Of a stretch of DNA of 64,000 nt, positions 32,230 to 45,069 are shown in pieces. Below the pieces are notes generated by a model, which ran no database searches, had not been told where the DNA came from, and worked only from the letters and a program-made list of their open reading frames with translations. Source of the DNA: Pegoplata infirma (Eukaryota > Arthropoda > Insecta > Diptera > Anthomyiidae). Each line of letters opens with the position of its first letter. The stretch's first letter is position 1. Where the stretch lies: positions 24,936,262 to 25,000,261 of the forward strand of contig OY992540.1 in the NCBI GenBank assembly GCA_963921195.1, read 5' to 3'. A program made the position numbers and the translations under genes.

Positions 32230-34225
32230 GTGTTTACATCATAAAACTGATTGTGAGACATTTTATTATCGATGATTTTTATGAAAAAAAGTTTTGATTT
32301 TGTTGTAGCATAATTTTAGGCATTTTTTATAAGATGGATATTTAAAATAAATAATCAAGGTTGGCAATCGAAACGAATAACGGTATCGATATCGGTATTG
32401 GTATCGTTTTTTTATTTATTTCGGTATCGGTATCGGTTACGGTATTTGAGTTGAATCGGTTACGGTATTACCGATACCGAAACGTCAATACCGGTACGTA
32501 CCGGTATTATCGAAAAAATGCTAAAAGTATAAAAAAAACGTATAAAAACTTTAAAAAAATTTGTAAAAACAAGTAGAACAGTTAAATTCGACTTGAACGA
32601 ATCCATCAATGCCCTTCTAAAGTGATATTTAATTTTCTAACGTGAATCAAATTAACAATTTTGATTAGAAATATTTTATTTTGAGTAAAAAACTTTTTTA
32701 GTCATTTTTGAAAAAAAAAAATAAATTGACAACATTTTTTTTTTGAGTGTAATTTTTTTTTGTTTTAGTAAAAAAAATTTTTTTGATTGACAAGAATAAT
32801 TTGTAAAATATTTTCGTGACTCATCAATTTTTTTAAAGCCGCTTTAACGGTTTTTTAACAAGTGCATTTAAGGTGAAACCAATCTGAACTTCACGGTTTC
32901 TTAATAACTTTTGAACCACTGACCCAATTTGGCTGAAATTCAATACGAGCCAGGCCAGGGGAACGGCAAATATATATGCCAAGCTTCAGTATCCTCAGGA
33001 TTGCCTTTAGAGAGTTAGCTTGTTTTTTTTATCTCGAAAATTCACGAAAAACCGTTGCCGAAATTCAGGCTTTTGCTCATAACTTTTGAGGCCGGTTTTT
33101 TTTGGACCGGTTTTGCTAGACATTTTCCTATGTCTTTAGTATATAAATATAAGGCCGTATCGGTTTTTACCTTTCTTTTTTGTTTTAGCTGAATGAAATG
33201 GCTCCGTAAAATTTATTTCCCTCCCGCATCGGGGTTAAATTAAAAACCCCAACAAATTACATATTTCATCTTATTTTTAGGCAACCAAGTTTGTTTTTGT
33301 TGGTGTTATCTATTTGGAAAAATAGGTAATCTCTGTCCAGACAAGATCACATTCAAAAATATTGCAAACAATTTTTTTCGCGAATTATGGGACTTTTATG
33401 GACGATTTCTACGAGTTTAGCCACTTAAAAAAATTATACAATGGTGGAAAACCTCCTGCTAGTATTCCCAATGCCTTCCCCGAAGTCCTGTATATATCAA
33501 AAAATCCTTGGACATCCACATCACATATTAAATAAAAATCCCCAAAAAACCATACTATACAAATGGGGTCCAGAAAGTTTCTATTGGGAGTCAAAATGAA
33601 TCCATAAAAATTTCGTGAAAATCAATAATTTTCTTTTGCTCTCGCATCGCGATTGAAGTGGCTTTTTTTAAATTTTTATTTAATTCACGATGTGTGTGCC
33701 AAAAGATTTTTTGATTTTTATGAGACTTCGTTGAGGCATTTGGAGTACGATTTTTCATTTACAAAAACCAAAAAATTTGCAAATTTTAAATTAATTTTTT
33801 TTGTAAAAAATATGGTTTTTAAAAAAACCGTTTCAATACCGGTACGTACCGATACCGAAGGAAAAGGTTTTTGGATACCGGTATCCGATACCAAAACTGA
33901 GTTTCGGTATTGGTATTGGTACCGGTATTCAATGTAAAGGGTTTTGAAACGGATAACGGTATTGAAAAGGTATCGATTGCCAACATTGTAAATAATGAAA
34001 CTCTACATTTCGTTAAACTTGAAAAACAAATAAAAAAGTTTTTTTCAACTTAAGTCTGATTATGTTAAAAAAATCATGAACGTCATTGCTTTGCCAGCTT
34101 TAAATGTCAGAATCATTTTTTTACTAAATGCCTAAAATTGTACTACAGCAAAATCTAACTTTTTCATACAAATTCTCAAAAATAAAACGAGTCTTTGTCA
34201 GTGGTATGATGTAAACACACTTTAA
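32230..34225. mobile_element. Element G2, split by element H
   Basis: AAGTGTGTTTACATCAT at the left matches the inverse ATGATGTAAACACACTTTAA at the right. Both halves share TAGCATAATTTTAGGCA-type sequence with G1 (37936-39098). Element H lies between. Confidence 0.6.
32360..33984. mobile_element. Element H with subterminal GGTATCG arrays
   Basis: Inverted ends GTTGGCAATCGA. At both ends (32385-32510 and 33835-33975) the sequence is a run of GGTATCG and CGGTATTG motifs, and each side has the palindrome CCGGTACGTACCGG or a near match. About 32566-33125 is a truncated family-I repeat. I could not find a clean target duplication. Confidence 0.6.
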
Positions 34226-34371
34226 GCAATACTTTGTAAAACTGGGACACCTTTCACGTGGCTTTTTTTAAACGTAAAATTTTTTATATATTTTTACAAA
34301 CACATACTTTAAAGAAATTAAAAATATATCAGTGGCAATACTGTACTGCCCACCCCATCAAAATCGACCCT

Positions 34372-34404
34372 ATCAAAATCGATAGAGTCACTATCGATTT
34401 TGAT
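34372..34404. repeat. Perfect 14-bp hairpin stem
   Basis: ATCAAAATCGATAG, loop AGTCA, then the exact complement. Confidence 0.85.
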
Positions 34405-35225
34405 CCAAAATTTTGGTCAGATTCGTTCTACTTTGCTTAGTTTTTGTGATATGGGAATGGGGTCTTGAGGAATTGTATCATGAAATAACTCGAAAACTAT
34501 AACGGAGGGCTTTTGGAATCTATTTTTTTTTTTATGTAAAAAAAAAATTTTTTTTCAGTGTGAATAAGCTACACTGACCTCGAGCTAGAACCCACTCAAA
34601 ATATTATATTTTAAAGGTCAAATAAAACAATTTTTATTTTTAAAATATAAAAACTTATGGTGGGGGATATTTTAGATTTCGAACACCTTATAATTCCTCG
34701 TCTCTTTTTATTAAATATTCTGAGATTCTAAAACATTTATTTTTTGTTTTTTCAAAAATTCTATAGTTAAAAAAACCTGCTTCTAATTAAAAATTTCCAC
34801 ACCATTTAACTTCCTGACCATTTTTGTGTTTTCCTTAAAACACAAGTAATAAATGTACCTTTATACACAGAAAGAATTGAAAACGAATTTTAATGAACAA
34901 AAACGAGATTGCAATTAATTTTTTAATTGAATCTTCTCCGATGAAGAGAATTGTTATGCCAGTAAACAAATTGTAGATTATTAATTATTTTTTTTTTCTT
35001 TCAATCAAACTTTTTTTTAATTTTGTTCACATATTTTTAATTTAAATTCAATTAAAATAATGATTAATTTAACGAATGAATTGTAAGATTTTGATAAAAT
35101 TATGAAGAAATTCAAACGCCAACAATAAAGAAATGTAAAACACGATTATATTGTATATTTTTGAAAAGTATTCAATTAAACTAAAGCGAAAAATATCTGG
35201 TATGTTGAAAATTTGTAATTTGGTA

Positions 35226-35939
35226 CACAGAAAAAAATTTCAATGGAAAAAACAATTAAATATTTGCTCAGCTTAAAATTTGACATTTAATAAAATTTTA
35301 CTTGTATCAATTAACCATTTGCTCAAATCTGAAAAATTCACAAAAAAATTCATAAAAACAAAAAAACTCATCATAGTAGGCTTTGAGTAACAATGCGATG
35401 AACGCTGTTGCGTTTTTTGTTTTAGTTTTTGTTAGTCGTAAAATAGAAAAGTACTTTCACGCACACAAGAGGAAAATAAACAAAATAATATAAAGCACAA
35501 AAAAACAAAAGACTTGAAAAGACTGACAGAAAACACTACAACTGTAAAATAATGATTAACCATTCACTCAGATCAAGCATTGGATTACTCAAAAATAACA
35601 CAAAATTATTGATTAACCGCCCATTCAAATCAAGCATTGGTTTAATCAAAAATTTCAGAAAAATAACAATTAACAAATTACTCAAATCAAGCATTGGTTT
35701 AATCAAGGAACAGTCAATGACTGACCTACAATTTTCGTGCTTGATCCAACAATTTGCCTCATTAGATGACTTTTAATTAAAATAATGCTCAACCTGGTGT
35801 ATTTCGTGCTTGATCTAACAACTCCTTTTTATCTGTGTGCTTAAAAAAAAAAAAAAAAAATCAAAACAATAATTGACTCATTTAAATTTTTCTGATTAAT
35901 AGATTTAATTGAAATTTTTAGCCAATAATTTTTTGTGTG
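35226..35939. mobile_element. MITE O (TA target) with internal tandem repeat
   Basis: Ends CACAGAAAAAAATTTCAAT and ATTTTTTGTGTG with TA on each side. Positions 35545-35705 contain three tandem units of about 60 bases around CAAGCATTGGTTTAATCAA, which creates a repetitive open frame (SSIGLIK motif three times) that I do not consider a gene. Confidence 0.65.
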
Positions 35940-35952
35940 TAATACATATCTA

Positions 35953-36440
35953 CACACAAAAAAAGAAAATGGTAAAATTTTAAGAAAAGTTTGTAATTTT
36001 TTTTTGCTGTCTTCTAGTTGACAAGAATTCCTTGTTATTTTACAAGCTTTTTACTAATAATTTTGTTATTTTACAAGCTTTTTACTAATAAAATTGTAAA
36101 TTTACAATTTTTTTGACGCGATAAAACTTACAAGGAGATTTTGTGACTTTACTAGCAAAAAAACTACGAGCTTTTTTGTAATTTTACAAAATTTTAACAA
36201 ATTAATTTGTAAATTTACAACTTTTTTGGCAAAATAAAAGTACAAGGAATTCTTGTAAGATTTTTTTTGTAAAAAAACCTGAAAATTTTTTAAATTACAA
36301 GAAAAACTGTAAAATAACAAAAAGAAATTGTAAATTTCAATCGAAAATTATTTGTTAAAAAACAAGGAAAACTGTAAAATATTGTTAAAATGGGATTACG
36401 AGATTTTTTTAGTAATTTGACAAGGTTTTTTTTTTGAGTG
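35953..36440. mobile_element. MITE L3 (TA target)
   Basis: Starts CACACAAAAAAAG after TA and ends TTTTTTTTTTGAGTG before TA. Interior motifs are shared with L1 and L2. It begins only 13 bases after the end of MITE O. Confidence 0.7.
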
Positions 36441-37935
36441 TATCACTTTCAAACACAAAATCAATACAACCAAAAATTCTAGATAATTTACTTTAAACAA
36501 AAACTAAAGTTACAGATTAAAAATTCATGGTAAATCTATCAATCTAAAATTAATGATATTAAATTGAAATCAAACTAAAATTAAAAACTTTTCTAAAGAT
36601 TCTATTAAATACGATTCTTAGAAACTTTAACACAAAAATAAATATAACCCTAGTTTACAGAGATTTTGACTTACGAAATTTTGCATTTATTTTCCATGTA
36701 AAATCTTACGCTGAATCCGAAAATCCACTCCAACGTTTCAAAAGTAGAACAGTTTTCGACATAATGCCAACTTTTCAATTTTTTTTCTTTTTAAAAAAGT
36801 TGGTTTACTTAAATTAAAATATCTTTGGAACAATAAATGGATTTCATTGTTTTTTGTTTAAAATTGAAGGTTATTTAGTTATCTATCGACCTTACATACA
36901 ATATTTTTCAATCTGATTATGGCCGTAGAAGCTATTAATCGATATATCGAAAATTTTACTTCCACTTTAGCGAAATTTGGGTAAAAAAGTAAATTCTATA
37001 GTAAATTTTAGAAATAAAAAAAATAAAAACTGTATTTCTCTCTTTACAGTTCAAGTCTGATCTATTACCAAAAAAATAAGATCGTGTCTAAGAAAATCCG
37101 TTAAAAATTGTGTAAGTTACATGCATTGAAGTAAAAATGCGAAATTCAGTTTTTATATATTTTTAGTTTACTGAGTGTAACACCAGTTTAAACAATTTTA
37201 AAATATTATTCGATTCTTGATATTTGACATTTATTTTCCATGTAAAATTGCTCGCTGATTGCGAAATGAAGTCAAAAAGTTAAAAAGTAGAAATGTTTTT
37301 ATAATATTGACAAAATCCAATTTAAAACAGTGGTTTTACATAAATAAAAATATCTCCGGACAAATTCGAAGGATTTATTTTTTTTACTTTTAAATTAAAG
37401 CTTATTAAACACTTTATCCATTCTCTATACAATATTTTTTAATCTGATAATCGCCTCAGAATCTATTAATCGATATATCGAAAATTTTACTTCAATTTAA
37501 ATGAAATTTAGGAAAACAAATAAATTCTATTGTGAATTTGACTAATTTTTAGGTACAAATTTTAATTTTTGTAAATAAAAGGTTTTTTAATAGAATCCGT
37601 CAAAAGTTGTTGAAGTTACATGCATTTGAACAAAAAATCATAAATTCAGTTTTATACAAAAACAGTTGTTTATTTCGTGTGTGCCGAATATAAAAACACA
37701 CAAAAATAACTGTATTTGTATAAAAACTGAATTTCTGAACTTTTACTCAAATTTAAAATTTTCAACGGATTTTTTTAAAAATAGTCTTTATATCTTCGTA
37801 AAAGATCAGACTTGAACATTAAAAAGAAACACGAATTTAAAAAAATTGTTTCTTTGTGAAATTTACAATACAATTTTCATTTTTTGTAAATTTAGGTAAA
37901 ATGAAAGCAAAATTGTCGATATACCGATAAAGATA

Positions 37936-39098
37936 TGTTTACACCATCCCACTGAGTAGTATGATTTTTATGAAAAAAAAACAATGTTTTTTATAGCATA
38001 ATTTTAGGCATGTAGTAAATATATGATTGATGTTAAAAAGCGCCAAAAAACTCGACATTTTGCTAAATTTATAAACAAATATAACAATTTATTTAATCTT
38101 AAGTTTATAAATTTAGCAATATGTAAAGTTTTTTTTCGCTTTTAAATAACAATCCTATATATATTACATACCTAAAATTATGCTTTAAAAAATCTTGCTT
38201 TTTCATGAAAATCATACTACTCAGTGGTATGAAAAAGCAAGATTTTTTTATAGCATAATTTTAGGTATGTAATATATATAGGATTGTTATTTAAAAGCGA
38301 CAAAAAACTTTACATATTGCTAAATTTATAAACTTAAGATTAAATAAATTGTTAAATTTGTTTATAAATTTAGCAAAATGTCGAGTTTTTTGGCGCTTTT
38401 TAACATCAATCATATATTTACTACATGCCTAAAATTATGCTATAAAAAACATTGTTTTTTCATAAAAATCATACGACTCACAAGGGAAGTCTCCCTAGTG
38501 TCACCCGCGGATCTTTATGGAATTGGTTTTATTTTGTAGATCAGAAAAAATAAAGGGACACGTATTTTTTTTAGCGGCCCAAATTCATATTTAGGGGGTA
38601 AAAAGGAGGGGGGAAGACAAGGTCATTTTTCAGTTTTTTTCGTTTATCTCCTATATTATACGAAGAAACCTAGTCATGTTACATACCAAATGAAAGGTCT
38701 TCGGAAAACCTATCTACGTGTGCTAAAAACGTGCCCAAACATGCACAACTTTTCGTCATTTTGAGTAAACTAACAAAATTTTAGGACGTTTTTGTTAATA
38801 AGTCGAAAAATATTAACTTCTTTGGCCCGTTGTTAGCACCACGAGATAGGTATTTTTGATACCTTTAATCTGATACCTCACATGCCTATATTAATTTTGT
38901 TTAAATAGGCGTAAATCGTAAAAAACTAAAAAAGGTCAATTTCCCCCCATACAAATCGACCCCCCCTAAAAATGAGTTTGGGCCGCTAAAAAAAATACGT
39001 GTCGAATTAATTTTCGTTCTTAACAACATATCCAAATTTCATGAAAATCGGAGGGTGACACCAGGGAGACTTCCCTTGTCAATGGGATGGTGTAAACA
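37936..39098. mobile_element. Palindromic element G1 (TA target), split by F2
   Basis: Ends TGTTTACACCATCCCA and its inverse, with TA on each side (37934-37935 and 39099-39100). Positions 37957-38477 form one nearly perfect inverted repeat centred near 38222, and each half is itself a quasi-palindrome, giving four alternating copies of a unit of about 120 bases. Confidence 0.75.
38481..39078. mobile_element. Foldback element F2 (TCA target)
   Basis: Inverted ends CAAGGGAAGTCTCCC with TCA duplicated at 38478-38480 and 39079-39081. Removing it restores the G1 right arm, which confirms both boundaries. The termini match F1 at 3506. Confidence 0.8.
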
Positions 39099-39399
39099 TA
39101 GCTTAAGGGATAATCATATTGAAAAGTGTTGTATGTAGGGTTTATAGATTATTAAATTACCTCTAAAAAATTAAATTAATCAATTTGTTCCGGAGATATT
39201 TTAATTTTAGTAAAACCACTTATTTAAAATGATGATAATTTGAAAAGTTGGAAATATCTCGAAAACTGTTCTACTTTAAAAATTTTGCAGTGGATTTTCG
39301 AATTCAGCGTAAGATTTTACATAAAAAATAAATGCAAAATGTCGTACATCGCAATTTTTTTTAATTTGTAAACTAGTGTAATTTGAGAAAATGATTCCT

Positions 39400-40070
39400 C
39401 AAAAGCAAAGAAAAATAAGATTTATATAAAAGCACTAAAGGTTTTCACAGTATTACAGCCAGCCCTGACAATATATCAAGAGAGTACATCTTTCAAAAAA
39501 AAAATATTTTTAAATGTTTTTTTGAAAATTGCTCAAGGTTTGACAAGTAAAGTTGTAAATACCCTTAGTGTTTTTAAATAAAACCGAAATAAATAAAACT
39601 TCAGTTTTTAAATAGAAAAAAAATTGTGTAACAAATTTGACAAAGGTTAAACCAAAAAACATCTGTCATTTGTTGTTATTTGAAGGCAAAAAAAATATTT
39701 AAGGCTAAACATTTCAAAAAAAATAAGCAAAAACTTAACCAAAAAACCTAAATTGTAGGTTTGACATATTTTTGTATTATTAAAGAAACCCGCCTAAAAA
39801 TATGTTTTATTTTTTTAGTCAATTCATTTTAAGTCGGTTTTGTTTATTCTCTTTGTGCAAAAAAAATCATAATTGGCTCATGTTTTTTTTCCCACAGTAC
39901 ACAAAAAATGTAACAGGCCATAGTGTATAGAAGTACAAGTACTTATAATAACAACATAATAGACTTGTTTCCCTTTCCTGTTACATTGTTTATTTCTGCC
40001 ATTTTTTGTTATAGTTGTGTGTGTGTGTCTGTGTCTGCAACAGAAATTTATATAGTTGTGTTTGTATGTA
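39400..40070. other. AT-rich stretch with a short GT-rich tract
   Basis: No gene signal. A GTGTGTGTGTCTGTGTCTG microsatellite lies at about 40017-40037. Confidence 0.45.
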
Positions 40071-40074
40071 TATG

Positions 40075-40564
40075 TGACATTCCAAGCCAAATCGGATACT
40101 TTAAAAAAAAATCTTGTTAGATTTTAACAATATTTTTTACAACACCCTTAGGAAACTTTTTGGTGACAAATTTTCAGATTTTTCTTTATCACCCGTTCAA
40201 AACACATAGAATTTAAAAAAATTCTATTGATCTTTTACTCAAACTTCTTTTACTCATAACTTCTTCAAAATTGGTCCAAAGTCCAATTTTATTCGTTTAT
40301 TATTCTTAAAAAATTTCAGAAAAATCAACGAGTTCGAACATTTTCAAAAATGAGACTAAAATTTTAAAACTTAAAAATCGCATACTAGAATAAGTGTAGG
40401 AATTTTTTAAGATTTTTTTAAAGTTCATACAAAAAAACAAAAGCATTTTGGACCATTTTTAAAGAAGTTATGAGTAAAAGAAATTTAAGTTAAAAAACAA
40501 GCTCAGAATTTTTAAAAATTCGATATCTCTGTAAAAAGGAGACCGATTTGGCATGGAATGTCCC
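40075..40564. mobile_element. Family-T element, copy 2, complete
   Basis: TGACATTCCAAGCCAAATCG on the left and CGATTTGGCATGGAATGTCC at the right form inverted ends of about 22 bases, and much of the interior is mirrored too (TTATGAGTAAAAG and its complement). Confidence 0.65.
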
Positions 40565-40695
40565 ATATATATTGTTTAGACAATTTATCAAAAAATATGC
40601 TCTCAAGAAAACTAACATCATATTGTAACAAAATTTGTAGCATGTATGAATGTGAATGTAAGTGCTTGATGCTTGAGAAAAAAAGAAACAAATAT

Positions 40696-41129
40696 GGTTT
40701 TCACAGTGACAATTAAATTTGCCTTTTTTAGTTTGGTATTTGGCAAATGTGCCAAACGTCAATAAAATGCTAATTTGAATGTGGCATATTTTTCTTAAAA
40801 TTCCCGACTCAAACCTTGTCTAAAAACAAAATGCCAGTGTGCAAATAAAAAAAACCATAAAAATGACAACAGCTGTGATTGTTTATTCTGAAATTTCGAA
40901 CGCGGCAGCAAAAACATTTATACAAAAAGAAACATACACATTTTTTGTGTTTATTTTAAAATTGTGAATGTAAAAAGTTAATTAAAATTGTTTTGTGCAA
41001 ATTATTAACGAAAAGTGCGCTCACGATATGTAAAGAAAAAATGGTGGCAAATACTTGACGTTTAGTAAAATGGCAAATTTGCCAAATACCCAACTAAAAA
41101 AGGCAAATTTAATCGTCACTGTGAAAACC
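40696..41129. mobile_element. Element Z with long inverted ends
   Basis: The ends GGTTTTCACAGTGACAATTA and inverted GGTTTTCACAGTGACGATTA extend about 50 bp into TTTGGCAAATGTGCC. No target duplication is evident, so it is not assigned to Transib despite the CACAGTG inside its ends. Confidence 0.7.
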
Positions 41130-42424
41130 CCAAAAGATTTCTTGATTTTGTGGCACAGCAAATAAAAAAAATATATAAACATTGACATCCAAACTTTTTG
41201 TTACAAGGCAGATATTTTCTTCCCCCTAAATATAAATGTAACCAAATTTATCATTTAATATATTATTTTTTATATCCGTGCTCTGAAAAGGACCTGGCCA
41301 AGAAAAAAATGTTAATTCTTAATCCACGCGGACTTATTCTGGCATAAAAATGTTTATTATGTTTTCCTGAAGTAACATATTTCCACCTGGTTTGATTTTA
41401 CCTAGTTACGAACTTAACCTTTCCATATACCTTAGACATATTCGGACCATATTTCAGCAGTCTAGCTCTTTTATCTTGGACTGTATCGAGATTAGCACAG
41501 ACGGATGTCTATTTCTAGAATCCTTCTCGTATGCAAAAACGTCACCGAATTAATAAATTTTTTATAATTTCCATTTTGGCTTAATTTTTAGATTTTTCTA
41601 TTAACTCGAATATCATTTAGTATAAATTTCTTCCTCCATTTCCGAGTCACTCAAACTCAACTAACTCATTAAATATGTATATTCGTACAACTGTGGCTTT
41701 AGTTTATAAAAGTTCACAAAAGTGTAAGATTCTTTGGTTTTGCTTCTTTTTTTGCAGTTTTTGTTTTTCCCCTTTGTGTGACGACAGTTTATTTTTTTTT
41801 TTAACATGTGTTGACATTTATCATTTCGTTGGATTATCGTTTGAAATGGTTAACAAAGTTTATTTTTGTAAAAGAAAAAAATAAAAACTTTATGATATTT
41901 TGATTTGATTTTTTTTTTAATTAAACAAATTGTCAGTTTTTGTTGTTTCATTCAAACGAACTCTTTTTAGTTGAAACTTTATTATAGAAATGGCCAAAGG
42001 TAAGGTTTACAAAAAAATATATTGCATATTTTTAGGTTTTAAAATGTGCACACATAACATTGCATACATTGGAGGAAAAATTATAAAACATTAATGCTCA
42101 ATTCAAAAAAAAATTCAGAATGTTTCGAATTTTTAATTTTTTTTATAAAAATCTAAAAAAAATTCTACAAAAAATATCTAAGAAACTGCAAAAATTTCCA
42201 ATTTAAATTAAAATTTAAATTTGTATTCCTTTTTGATTGAAACCTGTTCGTATGTAATAAGAGAAAAATGTCTGGCGAAAATTGTTTATAAAATATTTCC
42301 CTAACATGGTGAAATTACTCTGGTATAATGGAAAAGTATAATAGTGTAAAATGTTTTTATTTTTCCTAAATAGCCTTGATAATGAAATCTGACAAATTCC
42401 GAAAAACGTGTCGACTAAGTCTTG
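41130..42424. other. AT-rich DNA with decayed repeats
   Basis: Positions 41280-41530 resemble a worn family-A copy (CGAACTTAACCTTTCCATAT, TCTTGGACTGTATCGAGATT). Positions 42365-42424 match 51240-51295 (ATCTGACAAATTCCGAAA). No gene is seen. Confidence 0.45.
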
Positions 42425-42838
42425 CACAGAAAAAAATATGGAGGAAAATAATTTGAGTAATCACTTGTTTATATTAAAAAAAAATTAGTAATTTTTTAAT
42501 TGACTCAATTAAAAATTTACTCAAAAATTTAAAAAGAATTTAAGTAAATAATTAAATAAACATTTAATAGTATTTTAATTTATTTTAGCTCTCATATTTT
42601 TTTGAATTCTCGTTTAGTTTATGGTTTTTTTGTATATGTATATGAAAGTTTGTAATCGTCTTTATAAAATTTTCCTATGTCTTTGAGACATAAATATGTT
42701 TGGTAAAGTTTGAAAAAGCAAGTTTTTTGATTTTTTTTGCAAAAAAATGTATATCTTTTTTAAACTTTAAAAAAAAATAAATTGATAAATTTTAAGTAAA
42801 TTTTTACTTGACACAATTAAACAGTTACTTAAAAACAG
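42425..42838. mobile_element. MITE M3, truncated
   Basis: Inverse-oriented relative of M1 and M2, starting CACAGAAAAAAATATGGAGG and breaking off where family-I sequence begins. Confidence 0.6.
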
Positions 42839-43579
42839 CGAAATCGGTCCAATGCACACTAGGGTGGCTCGTTTTTGGGCTTTTCTCTCTGATCCAATTC
42901 TAATACCCGCCAAAAGTGTCGGTCCCCTAAGGGTAACTCACATGCAAAATATCACTCCGATCGGAGTTTATCTTCTGTCTCCACTTTGAACCTCAAAATT
43001 GGAGTTTTCGAAAAAAGGACTTGTTAAAAAAAAAAAAAAAAAATTTAAGTTTTTTTTATTAAAACAATGAAAAAAAAATTTTTGTATACTATTTGATCAT
43101 AAATACTTAAATATGAAATTTAAAGATTTTACGGTATCATTAACCCGTTCAAACTTGATACAAAAAAAATGGCATGATTTTGGAGGCGTTCTCAAAACAC
43201 CTTTTTTCAAAATTTGAAAATTTTATTAAAAAAAAATATTTAAATATACCATTTTTTCTTTCTGAATTCATTAAGAACATCTTGAAGAAGAAAAATGTGA
43301 AATATGGCGGATATCCGTCGAGCCACTTTTTGGGAATCGCGGGGGGAAGTTAGCGGATTTCAAGGAAATGTTGGTTTTATCAATAATTTGGATTAATAAA
43401 ATCTTATAAATTTAATTTTTGGGCAAATTAACTGTTTTTAGGTGTCGTGGCATTCTATTAGATAACTTTGAGTATGTCATGAAATCTTACCGATCTAGGA
43501 CGTCTTTAACCCACATTTCTTGGGGGTCAAAAATGACCCCCGCAGGAAATTTGAAGTTTAGAGCTTAAATTTTGTGCTA

Positions 43580-44726
43580 CACGCAGAGAAAAAATATAGT
43601 TGCGACATGATCGCAGCAACTATACTATGATCTCTAAACCCTGTTATGATTGCAGCAATCAAGTTATTGTTTTTAAAAATGTATTTAATCATTTATATGG
43701 TTGTTTTAGACATTTATTAGTCGCTTCAATCATGATAAAATAATTGCAACATCCAAAAGTACAATATGGTTGTTGTAACAATGTCATAGTTAATTATATT
43801 CTCGACACACCAAAAATTTTAACATAACATGATTATAACAATCATTAGATAATTACAACTTAATGAAAATTGATTTTTGCAAACATTGTCAGGTTTAATC
43901 ATCAGTTTAGTGTTTTGCCAGCACTCAGTTAGTCGCAAAGACGCCACTTACAATTACTACTTTAAAAATTTAAGGCAATTTGAGTTAAAAAATTTTATCA
44001 ATGCAGAAGGAAATAAAATACAAAAAGCTACTTTATATAATTTATTTATTGTGCGGTTTAAAAAAAAACTTTCCATTTTAAATAAAAACTTCAAATCGAA
44101 AATATTAAAGTGTTTTTTTTGTGCATTTTTTGTTTACTAAATGTGTTATAATTGCTGACAATAATTTTAATTTTGTAACAAATATATTATGATTACAGCA
44201 AATATGTTATGATTTTGTCAATAACTTAATGGTGTTTACAATCATTCAATTTTAGCTGACAAAAATGTTATAGTTGATGAAATTTTTTAGAAAAATGCCA
44301 TAAGTTTATTGCACATCATTGATGTTAAACGCAGGTTACCACTAAATTGAACCAAAATTAATAAAAATGGTTTCATATTTATAAAAACAACATTTAAAAA
44401 CAAAAAATAAATTATTGGTGTGAACTTTATCAAAAAAAAAGAAAAGTAATGAAGAATTTCTATAAACGTGTGGTATTAAAGTATAATGTATTTTCTCAAT
44501 ATAAATAATGTATTTTTCTCAATTTAAAAAAAAAAATATATGTATATTAAACTGGAATCATATTATGATAATATATAATATTTAAGCCATTATTGCCGCA
44601 ATCATATAATGATTAACATTCCTTGTTGCCTTCAATCATATTAACATTATTGCTACAATCATATTTCCAATCATAATATGACGCTCTTAAATCATGATCA
44701 CCGCAACCATGTTTTTTTTCTGTGTG
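43580..44726. mobile_element. MITE P (TA target) in the left arm of Q
   Basis: CACGCAGAGAAAAAATATAG to TTTTTTTTCTGTGTG with TA on each side. The uninterrupted right arm of Q (about 45150) shows the empty site. ATTATGATTGCAGCAATCA-type motifs recur throughout. The frame at 43877-44140 is not recognised. Confidence 0.7.
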
Positions 44727-44810
44727 TATTAACAAGTATAAAACAGCTTTTGTGTTTTCTACCCTAACTATTATTTCGTATTAATATATTATCTTTAAAA
44801 AAATCGTTAA

Positions 44811-45069
44811 CCCTTCTTGGTAGGGGGTCAAAAATTACCCATTCAATAAAAAGTATATATTTTTTATAGAAAATTAATTTGTGGCAGTCTATTAGATAAC
44901 TTTAAATCAGCCCTAAATTTCACCTGTTTAAGATATCATTAACCAACATTGGCCAGGGGTCAAAAATGACCCCGGCAAAAACTTTTCGGCATAGTGCTTG
45001 AATTTTTTGATATCCACAAAATTTATATTTTTTATTGAATGGGTCATTTTTGACCCCTACCAAGAAGGG
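44811..45069. mobile_element. TTAA-flanked piggyBac-type MITE at the centre of Q
   Basis: Inverted ends CCCTTCTTGGTAGGGG bounded by TTAA at 44807-44810 and 45070-45073. Its sequence is related to the neighbouring Q arms, so it may be either a nested element or the original core from which the palindrome grew. Confidence 0.6.

Larger units (their letters stand above)
36648..39380. mobile_element. Element AA with internal tandem units, host of a three-layer nest
   Basis: The left end CTAGTTTACAGAGATTTTG faces AACTAGTGTAATTT at the right. Two diverged units of about 530 bases are tandem (TTTATTTTCCATGTAAAAT near 36689 and 37223; CGATATATCGAAAATTTTAC near 36939 and 37468). The right arm is an inverted partial unit, broken by G1 at 37936-39098. 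Confidence 0.65.

Noticed and set aside
35552..35776. Open frame with three SSIGLIK repeats
   Set aside because: Created by a 60-base tandem repeat inside MITE O; no start context, splice sites or relatives support translation.
40696..41129. Second Transib-like element because of CACAGTG near its ends
   Set aside because: The inverted repeat continues outward as GGTTTT on both sides, so CACAGTG is not terminal, and no 5-bp duplication exists.
43877..44140. 87-codon frame
   Set aside because: Lies within MITE P, has no recognisable domain, and ends in A/T-rich low-complexity residues.
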